Assembly (NCBI GenBank): GCA_965603125.1
Contig: CBFDBU010000011.1
Coordinates: forward strand, 1 to 64,000
DNA length: 64,000 nucleotides
Source: JAJRTA01 sp965603125
Lineage (GTDB): Bacteria > Zixibacteria > MSB-5A5 > GN15 > FEB-12
Direction of reading: 5' to 3'
The first letter of the stretch is position 1. Each line of letters begins with the position of its first letter. Below the pieces are notes generated by a model that saw nothing but the letters and a program-made list of their open reading frames with translations, was not told the DNA's origin and searched no databases. Positions 8,276 through 16,786 of the stretch are shown here, piece after piece. The position numbers were made by a program, and so were the translations under genes.

Positions 8276-8817
8276 TCTCGTTCATCCCTCCTCTCGGTTT
8301 CATGGTTTCCATTGCTACGTACTTTGCTTCCGGTGAGACCGAAGAAAAGAAAGCCGTTCCATTTATTCCCAGTCACTTCACGTGCGATGGCGCTGAGTGA
8401 TTTGTAGCGGCGATCTTCGTACTCGAACCCCTCGTCAAGAACCTTGACCACGACGGTCTTGTCACGGAACTCCCGCACAAGAAGCGTGCCCGGCAGAGGA
8501 AGACGGGAATCACGGGAGGTACTGACTCTTCCGCTTATCGTCCTACTGCGCATCTCGGCCGATCCGTACTTGTATGGATCGCGGGGAGTACGGATTCTCA
8601 GGTCAGCGTCGTTGGCTAATTCTTCAGCCCGGCGGCGGGCCCGTTGGGAAAGATCACCTTCAGCCAGAGACTGCAGTCGCCAGGCGATACGTTTGCGTAG
8701 GAACTCCTTGTGGTGGGAGCGAGTCTCCTCACCGAAGACGTCGAGGTATTTCTCCCGCAGCTCCCCGACAGTTATCCTGCCTAATTCCTGGACTTCCTTG
8801 TACGTCTCTGCGTTCAT
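8272..8817 (-). CDS. DUF2924-like protein upstream of the recombinase
   Basis: The ATG at 8817 is chosen because GGAGG lies seven bases upstream and the element B copy starts at the same residue (MNAETYKE). Residues about 15-65 (LGRITVGELREKYLDVFGEE, RKRIAWRLQSLAEG) match the DUF2924 pattern seen beside phage-type serine recombinases. The C-terminal part (GTLLVREFRDKTVVVKVLDE) matches the usual small beta domain. DUF2924 genes commonly precede large serine recombinases, so an accessory role in recombination is likely but unproven. Confidence 0.75.
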   Translation of the reverse strand: MNAETYKEVQELGRITVGELREKYLDVFGEETRSHHKEFLRKRIAWRLQSLAEGDLSQRARRRAEELANDADLRIRTPRDPYKYGSAEMRSRTISGRVSTSRDSRLPLPGTLLVREFRDKTVVVKVLDEGFEYEDRRYKSLSAIAREVTGNKWNGFLFFGLTGSKVRSNGNHETERRDERE

Positions 8818-8871
8818 CTCCAAACCTCCATTCTTCTCTTCGCAGCGTTAAGTTACCTATGAATGAAGGCC

Positions 8872-9075
8872 TTAGCGGCTCGAACTATCAAGGTGATTCT
8901 CCGTAAACGGCTCAGATTCTACGACTTGCGCCACATCGGTAGGGATTGATGGGTACTCGGGCGATGGTGAAAGACGTCTTGACTTGAGATGTCTGAAGCA
9001 GCCTCCAGCCAGGATTGAAGCAATCTCTGTTGCGACCTCGTCCGGTTCCGTTGGGAGGTGATCATCGTTATCCAT
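8872..9075 (-). CDS. Small conserved element protein, 67 residues, first gene of the recombinase operon
   Basis: The ATG at 9075 follows AAGGAGAAAC. The protein is acidic at the N-terminus (MDNDDHLPTEPDEVATEI) with a basic patch FRHLKSRR. The element B copy (59847-60074, 75 residues) is about 65% identical, with a divergent C-terminus. It is the first gene after the shared motif at 9114-9127. The function is unknown. Confidence 0.55.
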   Translation of the reverse strand: MDNDDHLPTEPDEVATEIASILAGGCFRHLKSRRLSPSPEYPSIPTDVAQVVESEPFTENHLDSSSR

Positions 9076-9113
9076 GTGTTTCTCCTTCGCAGTAAAAGCG
9101 CCAGCATACGATA

Positions 9114-9127
9114 GATACCTACCGGAG
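9114..9127 (-). promoter_or_regulatory. Shared element motif, copy c (recombinase operon)
   Basis: Minus strand TCCGGTAGGTATCT lies about 40 bp before the ATG at 9075, and is continued by CTATCGTATGCT, which is also conserved in element B. Confidence 0.55.
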
Positions 9128-9346
9128 GTGTTCTTGAATCGTCGAACCGGGTTCGTCAGAAACCACCGGGCTGTTAACCAGCGGGAATCTGGAAATGGAG
9201 AAACGGAGAATCAGGAGGAGATATTCGCGGGCATCGGGTGCATATCGTCCGGTTTGTTTTTCACCCCGGAGGGAACGTCTCGGAACGGAGAATCAGGGAT
9301 GATGTACGGATGCGCTTAACCCCGCGCAACTCAAACAGAAACGACA

Positions 9347-9376
9347 AAACCCCGACCGGTTGTCCCGTCGGGGTTT
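9347..9376. terminator. Bidirectional terminator near element A right end
   Basis: AAACCCCGAC (9347-9356) pairs with GTCGGGGTTT (9367-9376). The stem is conserved in element B at 60399-60425, and it isolates the element end from host transcription. Confidence 0.6.
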
Positions 9377-9387
9377 CGCGTTAAACA

Positions 9388-9425
9388 AAAACCGCCAGAG
9401 TTGGCGGCTATAATTTTGGCTCCCC
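9388..9425. other. Right end of element A, probable attachment-site half
   Basis: A short hairpin, CCGCCA (9392-9397) with TGGCGG (9402-9407), is followed by TTTGGCTCCCC, the last bases shared with element B. Beyond 9425 the two elements diverge completely, so the crossover probably lies in or next to GGCTCCCC. Confidence 0.5.
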
Positions 9426-9862
9426 GAACGCAACGACCAACATAACCGCTTCCGATCATTCTCACTCTCCCGCCGCTAACCGTAAGTCTTCTAATATCAA
9501 TAGGATGTCAGCAGGATGTGGGGAGAGCGCCGCTCGAAGAGGGCAAGAAACGACATCAATTCCAGTTCCCTCAACATCCTTTATCCCGCCAAGACGTGCA
9601 ATCTCAGTGGTCTTCATTCGTCCGGCCCCCTGTGCGATGTGGTATCCTCGTCAACCCAGTCTTCCTCTTCCCAGGTCATGCCACGGCGGCCGGGTACTTT
9701 GCGTGTGGCACCAGCTCGGTAGAACGGGCAGCTTTTCGGGCCGCGTAGCTTAGGCCCAGAGCGTTGCCACTCTGGGCCCAATCCCCCTCGCTGTGGGCTG
9801 GCGCGTCTTGTTCGACCAGCGTCCTGCAACGGGCTAAAATGAACGCGCGCCAGCCAGAGCAC
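9426..9862. other. 437 bp without a recognised gene
   Basis: Short frames here lack support. The segment holds two hairpins: GGCCCAGAG/CTCTGGGCC (near 9750-9777), and GGCTGGCGCG (near 9798) with CGCGCCAGCC (near 9848). The second follows the stop of the minus-strand gene ending at 9863 and may act as its terminator. Confidence 0.4.
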
Positions 9863-12532
9863 TCATTTGAGCAGCACCATCTTCCGGCTTTCGACGAATT
9901 CACCGGCTTCAAGACGGTAGAAGTAAACACCGCTGGCGACGTCGCTGCCATCCCAGGTACATGAGTATTCTCCCGGGCTGAGGTATTTATCTGCCAGAGT
10001 TGTTATCCTCTGCCCCATGACGTTGTAGATTTCGAGCTTTGCGTGGGATCCCCGAGGCAAGGAGAACCTGATCTCAGTAATCGGGTTGAACGGGTTCGGG
10101 CGGTTTTGCGACAAGAAGAACGATCCTGGTAACTCTCTCTCGCTTGGATTCTCTGCATCATTGTAATCCCCTGGTGCAGGCCGAGGCTGATCATCCATGC
10201 AACCTTGCACAATATTGAAGCCCTTCTCGTTCTCCTTCACGTCTAAATTCTCATAGAGCGGAACACTTGGCCAATTACGGACAAAGATTCTGTAGCTACC
10301 TGCAAGAACGTCCTCAAACGAGTATACACCAGCAGCATTAGTCGTGACAGTATCTATGCTATCCGTCAGCGTGTTCACGAGGCACACATACAGACCGTTA
10401 ATAGGGGTAGCATCGTCAAGGGTAGGGTCACAGTAATGTTTTGCCCAGCCCTTGATCTCAAACCCAGGCGTGCAGAAGTTCCTGTAGGGCGAACTCCAAT
10501 CACCCCAGCCGCAATCATTATGAGCACGAACACGCCAGTAGTACCTGGTGCCTTGAGCGAGACCGGAGGCGTTGTAGTAAGACGGTTGGGCATCTATCAC
10601 CGGCAAACTGAAATCGGGGTTGGTGTCCACCTGGATCTGGTACTTGTCCGCACCACTGACATCACTCCAATCAAGATGGACCGGCTGAGACTGCTTCCTT
10701 GCCTCACTATCCGGACTCACATACAACGGTGCAGGCGGCGCCGATATGACCGTCACTGTCCTGTCCGGACTATCACCGCTGCAACCACAATCGTTACATG
10801 CCCGGACATCGTAGGTGTAATCACCTATGACATTCTTGGTATAGCACTTCTGACTCACGTTGCCCACGTTGTCCCAGGAACCACCATTCTCCCGAATCTC
10901 ATAGAATGTGGCGCCAGACACAGGTGACCAACTCACACAAAACTCGTTATCCACGCACACCGGGTTCGGCGACGCTGTGGGCTGAGGAGGTGGAGGGGGG
11001 GGACCATTCACCGTCACACATCGCTGAGGACTATTACCGCTGGTCCCACACTGGTTCTTTGCCTTTACTGTGTAGCAGTATTCGCCCGGGGACGGCTTCG
11101 ACGTGCACCAGCTTGTTGTATTGCCGACATTCTGACAACTGCTTCCCACACAGACCTCATACGAAGTCGCACCCGACACCGAACCCCATGTCAGGCAGTA
11201 TTGTGAATTCACGCATACCGGATTGGGCGAAGCCGACGGTGTGCCCGGTGTACCGGGAACATCGACTGCGTAAAAGTTACGAGTTGAACACCAGTAGCCA
11301 CAACCGCAATCATCATTGCATCCCGCCACCCGCCAATAATACGTCTTCCAGGGATCAAGGCCGCTTGCATAATAATGTGATGTGGATGTATAGACGTCTA
11401 TCACCGGGCTGGAAAAATCTGAATTGTCATCTACCTGCAAATGATATTCTGTCGCATCCCCGACGTCCGACCAGTCGATAGGTACCGACGGATTAACACA
11501 AACCGTTGTGTTATGTGGTACCAATGGCACCGGTGCGCCGGGAACATCGACTGCGTAAAAGTTACGAGTTGAACACCAGTAGCCACAACCGCAATCATCA
11601 TTGCATCCCGCCACCCGCCAATAATACGTCTTCCAGGGATCAAGGCCGCTTGCATAATAATGTGATGTGGATGTATAGACGTCTATCACCGGGCTGGAAA
11701 AATCTGAATTGTCATCTACCTGCAAATGATATTCTGTCGCATCCCCGACGTCCGACCAGTCGATAGGTACCGACGGATTAACACAAACCGTTGTGTTATG
11801 TGGTACCAATGGCACCGGTGCGCCGGGGGTTTCGCAGTTTATATCCAAAAAGTATTCACCGCTTGCCGTATTATTGCACCATACTACCAAACCATACCAG
11901 TCAGTCGACTGCACTGTATAAGTAAAGGTCTCATCCCCCGATATGCCATTAACATCTGACTTCCTGATTTGTGCAGAGCGGGTGGCGTAGTATGCGCTGT
12001 TCTCTGATTTAAATAATGCCACCCCTAAATCAATTGTTCCATTTGTTATATCCAATGTAAAGGTAAATGTCTCCCCTGCTTCTAAATAAACATCCCAGAT
12101 TTTGACCACATGATATGAGTCCCAATTATAGGCTCCAAATCTTCCGGGTGGGTCTAGATATTCGCTTCCGTTTTCGTATTCAACGTAACACCCGACTGAT
12201 CCACTGTATTTCTTAATCTTTATCCCCTCCCATCCGGTTGGTGAATGATTGTAATCAGTCACAACATAATCCACTGCATCGCCTGACCATTCAGACGATG
12301 CCACCAAGTTGCTAAATGAAGTTTCAGTATATAATTGAATATCCCAATCATCGCCACTCATTGGCCTAACCCCTACAACAGCCCAGAAATAATCACCTTG
12401 ATTGTATTTGAAATACCACGGCGTAGTGTATCCCAAGATGTTAATAACCTCTCCATCGGAAAGTACCTGCGCTGGAAATACAGGGGAAGCCATTATCACA
12501 TAAAACAGGGAAATCAATATCAACGTTCTCAT
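9863..12532 (-). CDS. Secreted multi-domain fibronectin-III-like protein with C-terminal FlgD/sorting-type tail
   Basis: The start is the ATG at 12532, with GGAGGG upstream and a signal peptide (RTLILISLFYVIMASPVFPA). About 890 residues follow. After an N-terminal domain come at least five Ig/FN3-like modules with the pattern VPIDWSDVGDATEYHLQVD...YYWRV. Two modules of 95 residues are almost identical. A carboxypeptidase-regulatory-like module (KGWAKHYCDPTLDDATPING) precedes the C-terminal tail (FFLSQNRPNPFNPITEIRF...GVYFYRL), which is the FlgD-Ig/type-IX-like tail seen in FCB-group secreted proteins. It is a host gene and probably a surface protein. Confidence 0.8.
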   Translation of the reverse strand: MRTLILISLFYVIMASPVFPAQVLSDGEVINILGYTTPWYFKYNQGDYFWAVVGVRPMSGDDWDIQLYTETSFSNLVASSEWSGDAVDYVVTDYNHSPTGWEGIKIKKYSGSVGCYVEYENGSEYLDPPGRFGAYNWDSYHVVKIWDVYLEAGETFTFTLDITNGTIDLGVALFKSENSAYYATRSAQIRKSDVNGISGDETFTYTVQSTDWYGLVVWCNNTASGEYFLDINCETPGAPVPLVPHNTTVCVNPSVPIDWSDVGDATEYHLQVDDNSDFSSPVIDVYTSTSHYYASGLDPWKTYYWRVAGCNDDCGCGYWCSTRNFYAVDVPGAPVPLVPHNTTVCVNPSVPIDWSDVGDATEYHLQVDDNSDFSSPVIDVYTSTSHYYASGLDPWKTYYWRVAGCNDDCGCGYWCSTRNFYAVDVPGTPGTPSASPNPVCVNSQYCLTWGSVSGATSYEVCVGSSCQNVGNTTSWCTSKPSPGEYCYTVKAKNQCGTSGNSPQRCVTVNGPPPPPPQPTASPNPVCVDNEFCVSWSPVSGATFYEIRENGGSWDNVGNVSQKCYTKNVIGDYTYDVRACNDCGCSGDSPDRTVTVISAPPAPLYVSPDSEARKQSQPVHLDWSDVSGADKYQIQVDTNPDFSLPVIDAQPSYYNASGLAQGTRYYWRVRAHNDCGWGDWSSPYRNFCTPGFEIKGWAKHYCDPTLDDATPINGLYVCLVNTLTDSIDTVTTNAAGVYSFEDVLAGSYRIFVRNWPSVPLYENLDVKENEKGFNIVQGCMDDQPRPAPGDYNDAENPSERELPGSFFLSQNRPNPFNPITEIRFSLPRGSHAKLEIYNVMGQRITTLADKYLSPGEYSCTWDGSDVASGVYFYRLEAGEFVESRKMVLLK
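11256..11825 (-). repeat. Two tandem 285-bp repeats encoding identical 95-residue modules
   Basis: Bases 11256-11540 and 11541-11825 are almost identical (period 285 bp, 95 codons). This points to recent duplication or gene conversion inside the FN3-like protein. Confidence 0.85.
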
Positions 12533-12665
12533 TGTACCCTCCAAGACTTGTGTTTCACTTCTTACTCGGATTCCTTCGTTGTCCATTCAACCCTCTATAG
12601 CTGCATCGTGGTGCAGTTGCAGAGAATCAGACAGGAGAAATCGGCAGTTTTGTTGAGAAATGCGG

Positions 12666-14828
12666 CTATTCTCGGCCTTCGACCATGCGAAGCTGGCCTT
12701 CGGTGACCCAACCGGAGTCGGTCCAGTAGGTTACGGCGTCGCGGAGAGAGCCGTAATACGCCCGTGCGTCCTCAATCGGTGGCAGTTTGCCTTCTGCGAC
12801 CAGGTGCCGGCGGTGGGTTATCAGGAAATCGTTCATGGCAACTTTGATGACTCGCAGGCGGTGATCAATGGTATAGATCAGCGAAGGCGTGTACTCGAAT
12901 TTGACGGATTCGGAGATATGGACCTGAATTTGGCCGTCGTCAGCCAATCGTATGCCGTTGGGGCCGGGGGAGTTGTACCCCATAGGTAGCTCGCCGGGAA
13001 GGCAACCAATGTCTGATTTGGGAAAGAGAATGTAGCCCACTTGATTTCCTGGAATCCACCAGGGGTATTCGTTTTCTATACCAGGTTCGATGGGCGAGAA
13101 ACCCTGAATGGAATCAGGTCTCAGTACTAGCAAGGCAACGCATTTCTTCCTGTTATAGAATCCTGTAAATAGAATCTCCTGCTGGCCGTCGCGGTCTATG
13201 TCTATCATCTTCTGGACGACCCCGTGCCCCCAGTGAATATACCATCCCAGCGAGTCGCCGTTCGGATTCCACAGTCGAAGATGTGCGCGAGCCGGTAGCT
13301 CCTGGTAAACCGTGGAGATGATTATTGGTCCGTTCCTCGTCTCCGCAATCCCTAGATAGCCCGCATCATATTGCACTCCTGTGGTGTCTTTCGGATATCT
13401 TCCCAGAATGGCTGCGTTTCGCATCCACCGAAGCTGCCCGTCATGCGAATAGAACCGGAGGAGCGCCCTGTCGTTACATACTTCATCGATTCTCGGCAGG
13501 AAGACGACCTCGTTCTTGCCATCGCTGTCGAAATCATACAACCGGCCAAAACATGTGGCCCAGAGATTATCGCTGGTGATCTTGGAAATAGGACACGACA
13601 GCACGTCAGCCCATAACAAAGTACTGTCCCGGTTGTAGACTTCAAGTCCGTTAGTTGCTGGGTTGGCGATGGCATAGACAGGATTATCGTCAAACCAGGG
13701 CATGTAACTGGCCGGAGCCACCAGGTAGTACAACACAGCCAGCATGACCAGCAGTGCCGGAACCTCTACCCAAACCGACCGCTTTGCTTTCCATGCCCTG
13801 CGTGCGACATAAGCGGCTGCTGAAGACCGCTCAGCCAATATCAAACGGGGATCGTTGACCACGGCCCCGATGGTCTCCACTCCGGCCAGATCGAGCCTTC
13901 GGCCAGGATCCTTCTTTTCCAGCTCCAATACCTGTGTCTGTGCGTCGGCCAGGTGCTTGCGGGGAATCACCAGGAGACTCAGATACGAATGGAAGGCCCG
14001 ATAGATCTTGAGTTTGAGAGCATCGCTATCTACCGGACTGAGTCTGCCATCGGCTGACAGGGCTCCGCTGAACGCCACCGAAGGCGAAACCGAAAGTTTG
14101 TCGCGGAATACCTCTGTTCTAGTCATGGCAGCGATGGCACCAACCGCAAAAGCCACGCCCAGGGAATCACCTGTAAATCTAGCACCGGAAGAGTCAACGG
14201 CATAATCAAATCGGTAGCGCTTCTTGTGTGGCAACCCGTATCGAGTTTCGAGGAATGCCCGTGCGGCCTTGATGGAATCGCGAGCCTGGGCAAGGAATCG
14301 ATCATCGGGTTCACTCACCGGATTGCGAACAACGACGTCATCGTCTTCTGCTTGTGAGGATATCCTGGAGGCGGTGACGATCAGATTCAATATGCGGCCT
14401 CTTGGGAGCAGATCCAAATCCGGATAATGTTCCACGAAAAGGCAGGTGATGCGCACAGAACTTCCCGGCGACGAATGTAAAAGCGGAGATTTTTCCGCAC
14501 CCATATCGATCTTGCCAGCCAGGCACGAAAAGGCATCGATATCATCCGGAGACACGACGACAGTTGGCTGTGTCTTCAGAAGATCAACCAGTCTCTCAAC
14601 AGATTCAGTTTCCTCAGGTAGGAATTCCTGGGGATCACTCTTGCCGGCTGCGATGGCGAGAGTCGGGATAAACTCACGGAAGTAGGACTCAATCCCTGCA
14701 CCTTGATGGGACGCAACGGGATCAAAGAACCGCAGCCCGCACAGTAACCTCAGTTCAGGCATCTGTGCCAGCTTCAGGTCGTGGCGAAGTCGTGATGCCG
14801 CCCTTTCGATTTCTAATATGGAATTCAA
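12666..14828 (-). CDS. Membrane protein with Lon-protease-like cytoplasmic domain and extracytoplasmic FG-GAP repeats
   Basis: The protein has 720 residues. Residues about 215-330 resemble the Lon (S16) proteolytic fold: GDSLGVAFAVGAIAAM carries a candidate nucleophile Ser near 223, and GRLSPVDSDALKLKIYRAF carries a candidate Lys near 275. A single membrane helix follows at about 351-376 (VPALLVMLAVLYYLVAP). The remaining 340 residues contain FG-GAP/VCBS-type calcium motifs (DFDSDGKNEVVF, DIDRDGQQEILF), so this part is probably outside the inner membrane. It is third in a row after the 342-residue protein and the anti-sigma-like protein. I suggest a sensor-protease acting on the anti-sigma-like neighbour (inference). 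Confidence 0.6.
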   Translation of the reverse strand: MNSILEIERAASRLRHDLKLAQMPELRLLCGLRFFDPVASHQGAGIESYFREFIPTLAIAAGKSDPQEFLPEETESVERLVDLLKTQPTVVVSPDDIDAFSCLAGKIDMGAEKSPLLHSSPGSSVRITCLFVEHYPDLDLLPRGRILNLIVTASRISSQAEDDDVVVRNPVSEPDDRFLAQARDSIKAARAFLETRYGLPHKKRYRFDYAVDSSGARFTGDSLGVAFAVGAIAAMTRTEVFRDKLSVSPSVAFSGALSADGRLSPVDSDALKLKIYRAFHSYLSLLVIPRKHLADAQTQVLELEKKDPGRRLDLAGVETIGAVVNDPRLILAERSSAAAYVARRAWKAKRSVWVEVPALLVMLAVLYYLVAPASYMPWFDDNPVYAIANPATNGLEVYNRDSTLLWADVLSCPISKITSDNLWATCFGRLYDFDSDGKNEVVFLPRIDEVCNDRALLRFYSHDGQLRWMRNAAILGRYPKDTTGVQYDAGYLGIAETRNGPIIISTVYQELPARAHLRLWNPNGDSLGWYIHWGHGVVQKMIDIDRDGQQEILFTGFYNRKKCVALLVLRPDSIQGFSPIEPGIENEYPWWIPGNQVGYILFPKSDIGCLPGELPMGYNSPGPNGIRLADDGQIQVHISESVKFEYTPSLIYTIDHRLRVIKVAMNDFLITHRRHLVAEGKLPPIEDARAYYGSLRDAVTYWTDSGWVTEGQLRMVEGRE

Positions 14829-14846
14829 CTCCCCATGCCCCCCATC

Positions 14847-15659
14847 TTATTGATAGAAATACATTTCCAGCTTCTCGACGGCATCAATATCGCCAAAAGA
14901 TGCCTGGTCGGAGACCACTGGCTGTATCTGAACTAATTGCTCTGTTCCAGCCACACGAACTGCTACCTTCAGAGTCGCCTTCATGTGCACTTTCGACAAC
15001 TCAAGAATCTGGATGTCAAGACGGTAGTTATGACCTTCACCGGTCAACGCTACTTTGACGCGGTCACCACTGGTCGACTTGAGTTCGGCAGTGTCCCCCG
15101 TCTCGTCGGCTCCGAATGGGCTCAAGATAAAAGTGGCCTTTGGCGGTCTCACTTCGGCGGCAGACAGCTCCTTCTCAGGCCAATCAACGACACCCAGATT
15201 CACGCGGCCTTGAGTGTCAGTTACGAATTCCTGATTCCCCAAGGGCAATTTCACCAGGACGTTCTCATACAGAGTAGGATCATCAGCCACGACATACAGC
15301 CATGTTTCCTTGGTATGAGCGTCTCGAACGGCTCGAAGCAGGACCTGTTGATCTTCCGAGGCAAGCGTGATTGCATCTTTCTCGGTGTCTCGTTGCGCAC
15401 CCTGTGCGGCCAGTTTCAGCGGTGTCGGTCCGCCCGGGGTAGCGTCCAGTGGCAAGGGCATCAGGCGTATAATATCTGGCGTCGCCGAAGCATCCCAAAC
15501 GGCCTGAAGGCGCTCCAGCTCCTTGTTCAGCTGAGTCAACGTGAACCGGCACTGGGGACAGTCCTCCAGATGGCGCTCCAGACTTACCTGGTTTGGGGCG
15601 TCTTCCTCCAGCAGATACCTCTCCCACTGCTCGCTGGTTGGGCATTCCCATTTCTGCAT
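14847..15659 (-). CDS. Anti-sigma-factor-like zinc-binding protein
   Basis: The protein has 270 residues. The N-terminal 45 residues match a zinc anti-sigma (ZAS) domain: an early Cys in CPTSEQWERYL, then HLEDCPQC, the HxxxCxxC signature. No membrane segment is present. The C-terminal part is beta-rich (DTQGRVNLGVVDWP, TFILSPFG), resembling the sensory C-termini of soluble ZAS proteins. It lies 19 bp upstream of the Lon-like membrane protein and 100 bp downstream of the 342-residue gene. A partner sigma factor would be expected, and the 342-residue protein is the obvious candidate. Confidence 0.6.
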   Translation of the reverse strand: MQKWECPTSEQWERYLLEEDAPNQVSLERHLEDCPQCRFTLTQLNKELERLQAVWDASATPDIIRLMPLPLDATPGGPTPLKLAAQGAQRDTEKDAITLASEDQQVLLRAVRDAHTKETWLYVVADDPTLYENVLVKLPLGNQEFVTDTQGRVNLGVVDWPEKELSAAEVRPPKATFILSPFGADETGDTAELKSTSGDRVKVALTGEGHNYRLDIQILELSKVHMKATLKVAVRVAGTEQLVQIQPVVSDQASFGDIDAVEKLEMYFYQ

Positions 15660-15757
15660 ACTACTATCTTTCCCGCTTCCTCAACAAAACACGGAATTAC
15701 TTCCTCCAACCTGTCACAATGTAATAGGTGCAGGGCACCACGCCTGCAGATTTCTAT

Positions 15758-16786
15758 TCATAAGTATTGTTTCCTCATGGCTTCAATGAAGCCCTTTTGG
15801 ACTGACTCAGCCAGGTATTCGAATCTGGTTCGCAGGGTCTGCCTGTAGTCTTCAAGGGTCAGGCTTGGTTTGTGCACGTGAAGATACTCATAGTAACTCT
15901 GTGCCGGGCCACCATCAGCACAATCGGCTACCAGATCGGAAAGAGCTAGCCTAAACACTTCGACGACATCTGGATGTAGCTTTCCTGTATCCTGATATCG
16001 AGCGAGCTTGATCTCCACATTCTGAAAAGCCTGATCGGTCGCACGGTCAATGGCCACCGACAGAAGAGGGTCATCGCGATTGCGGGGAACCTCATTCGCC
16101 AATTGTTGGGCCTTGATCTCAGAAGTGGTTTCACGCAGGGCAGAGAACAGTATCTCGACCTGAACAGGTTTTTGGAGGCCAGCAGTACGAGCGACCTGCA
16201 AGAGAATTGCATGGACCAAATCCGTGAGATTCCCGTAATGCGCACCTTGCTCGTTGATGATCCTGACCAACTCGTCATGGCTTAGAGGAGTCTCATTCGC
16301 TCTGAAGTCGGCTATATTTGTCAGGGTGACCCATTCGGGTTTATCAACGGGAAAAACCACCACGCGCTCATCCTGGCGAATTACTCGATGAAGATTCCTC
16401 CAGAGGCGAGCGCTCAGAGCATCGTTCTCCCCCCACCGGTGGAACAACTCCTGTGATGCGGCTCTGACCACCACGGACTTGAATTTCAGGAACAGGGGGG
16501 TATCATCGTACTGAAGCATGTTCGCCAGTGCCTTTACCAAAGGCGAATCTGGCGCGTCCTTACTGAACAAACCTGAAAGGACGGATGTCGCCATTTGCTC
16601 AACCGATGTCTCCTGAGCTTGAGACGCTGCATGTAGCCGCCCCCAGAGCTTTTCCCGGACAATAGACGCTGCCAGTCTAACTAATCGGCCAACCGGCATG
16701 GCGTTGGAGGTCCCTCCGCAGTACTGACGGAGACATCCAGCGACCTCAGCAATGAGATTATTGTCGGAGGCCGCTTGGTATCTCAT
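15758..16786 (-). CDS. Unrecognised 342-residue helical protein coupled to hsdR; possible sigma-like regulator
   Basis: The ATG overlaps the hsdR stop (ATGA), so translation is coupled. The protein is mainly alpha-helical with no membrane segment. The stretch VVVRAASQELFHRWGENDALSARLWRNLHRVIRQ is reminiscent of sigma region 2 helices, and the end (RTRFEYLAESVQKGFIEAM) could be a helical tail, but no region 4 helix-turn-helix is clear. Its downstream neighbour is a ZAS-type protein, which supports a sigma-like role; coupling to hsdR supports a defence role. I cannot decide between them. Confidence 0.4.
   Translation of the reverse strand: MRYQAASDNNLIAEVAGCLRQYCGGTSNAMPVGRLVRLAASIVREKLWGRLHAASQAQETSVEQMATSVLSGLFSKDAPDSPLVKALANMLQYDDTPLFLKFKSVVVRAASQELFHRWGENDALSARLWRNLHRVIRQDERVVVFPVDKPEWVTLTNIADFRANETPLSHDELVRIINEQGAHYGNLTDLVHAILLQVARTAGLQKPVQVEILFSALRETTSEIKAQQLANEVPRNRDDPLLSVAIDRATDQAFQNVEIKLARYQDTGKLHPDVVEVFRLALSDLVADCADGGPAQSYYEYLHVHKPSLTLEDYRQTLRTRFEYLAESVQKGFIEAMRKQYL

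Larger units (their letters stand above)
1513..9425 (-). mobile_element. Element A: serine-recombinase integrative element or prophage remnant, left side truncated
   Basis: The genes run on the minus strand from the recombinase end (right) to a recombination gene at the left, where the element stops at IS-like DNA. Gene order and DNA closely match element B at 52.1-60.47 kb. The shared right end is the sequence up to TTTGGCTCCCC (9415-9425 here; the same string ends at about 60475 in B), after which A and B diverge. No replication, packaging or virion genes are present, so A looks like a decayed relative of B. Confidence 0.7.

Noticed and set aside
9074..9319. 81-codon plus-strand frame at element A end
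   Set aside because: The frame is not kept in element B although the DNA is similar, so it is probably noncoding.
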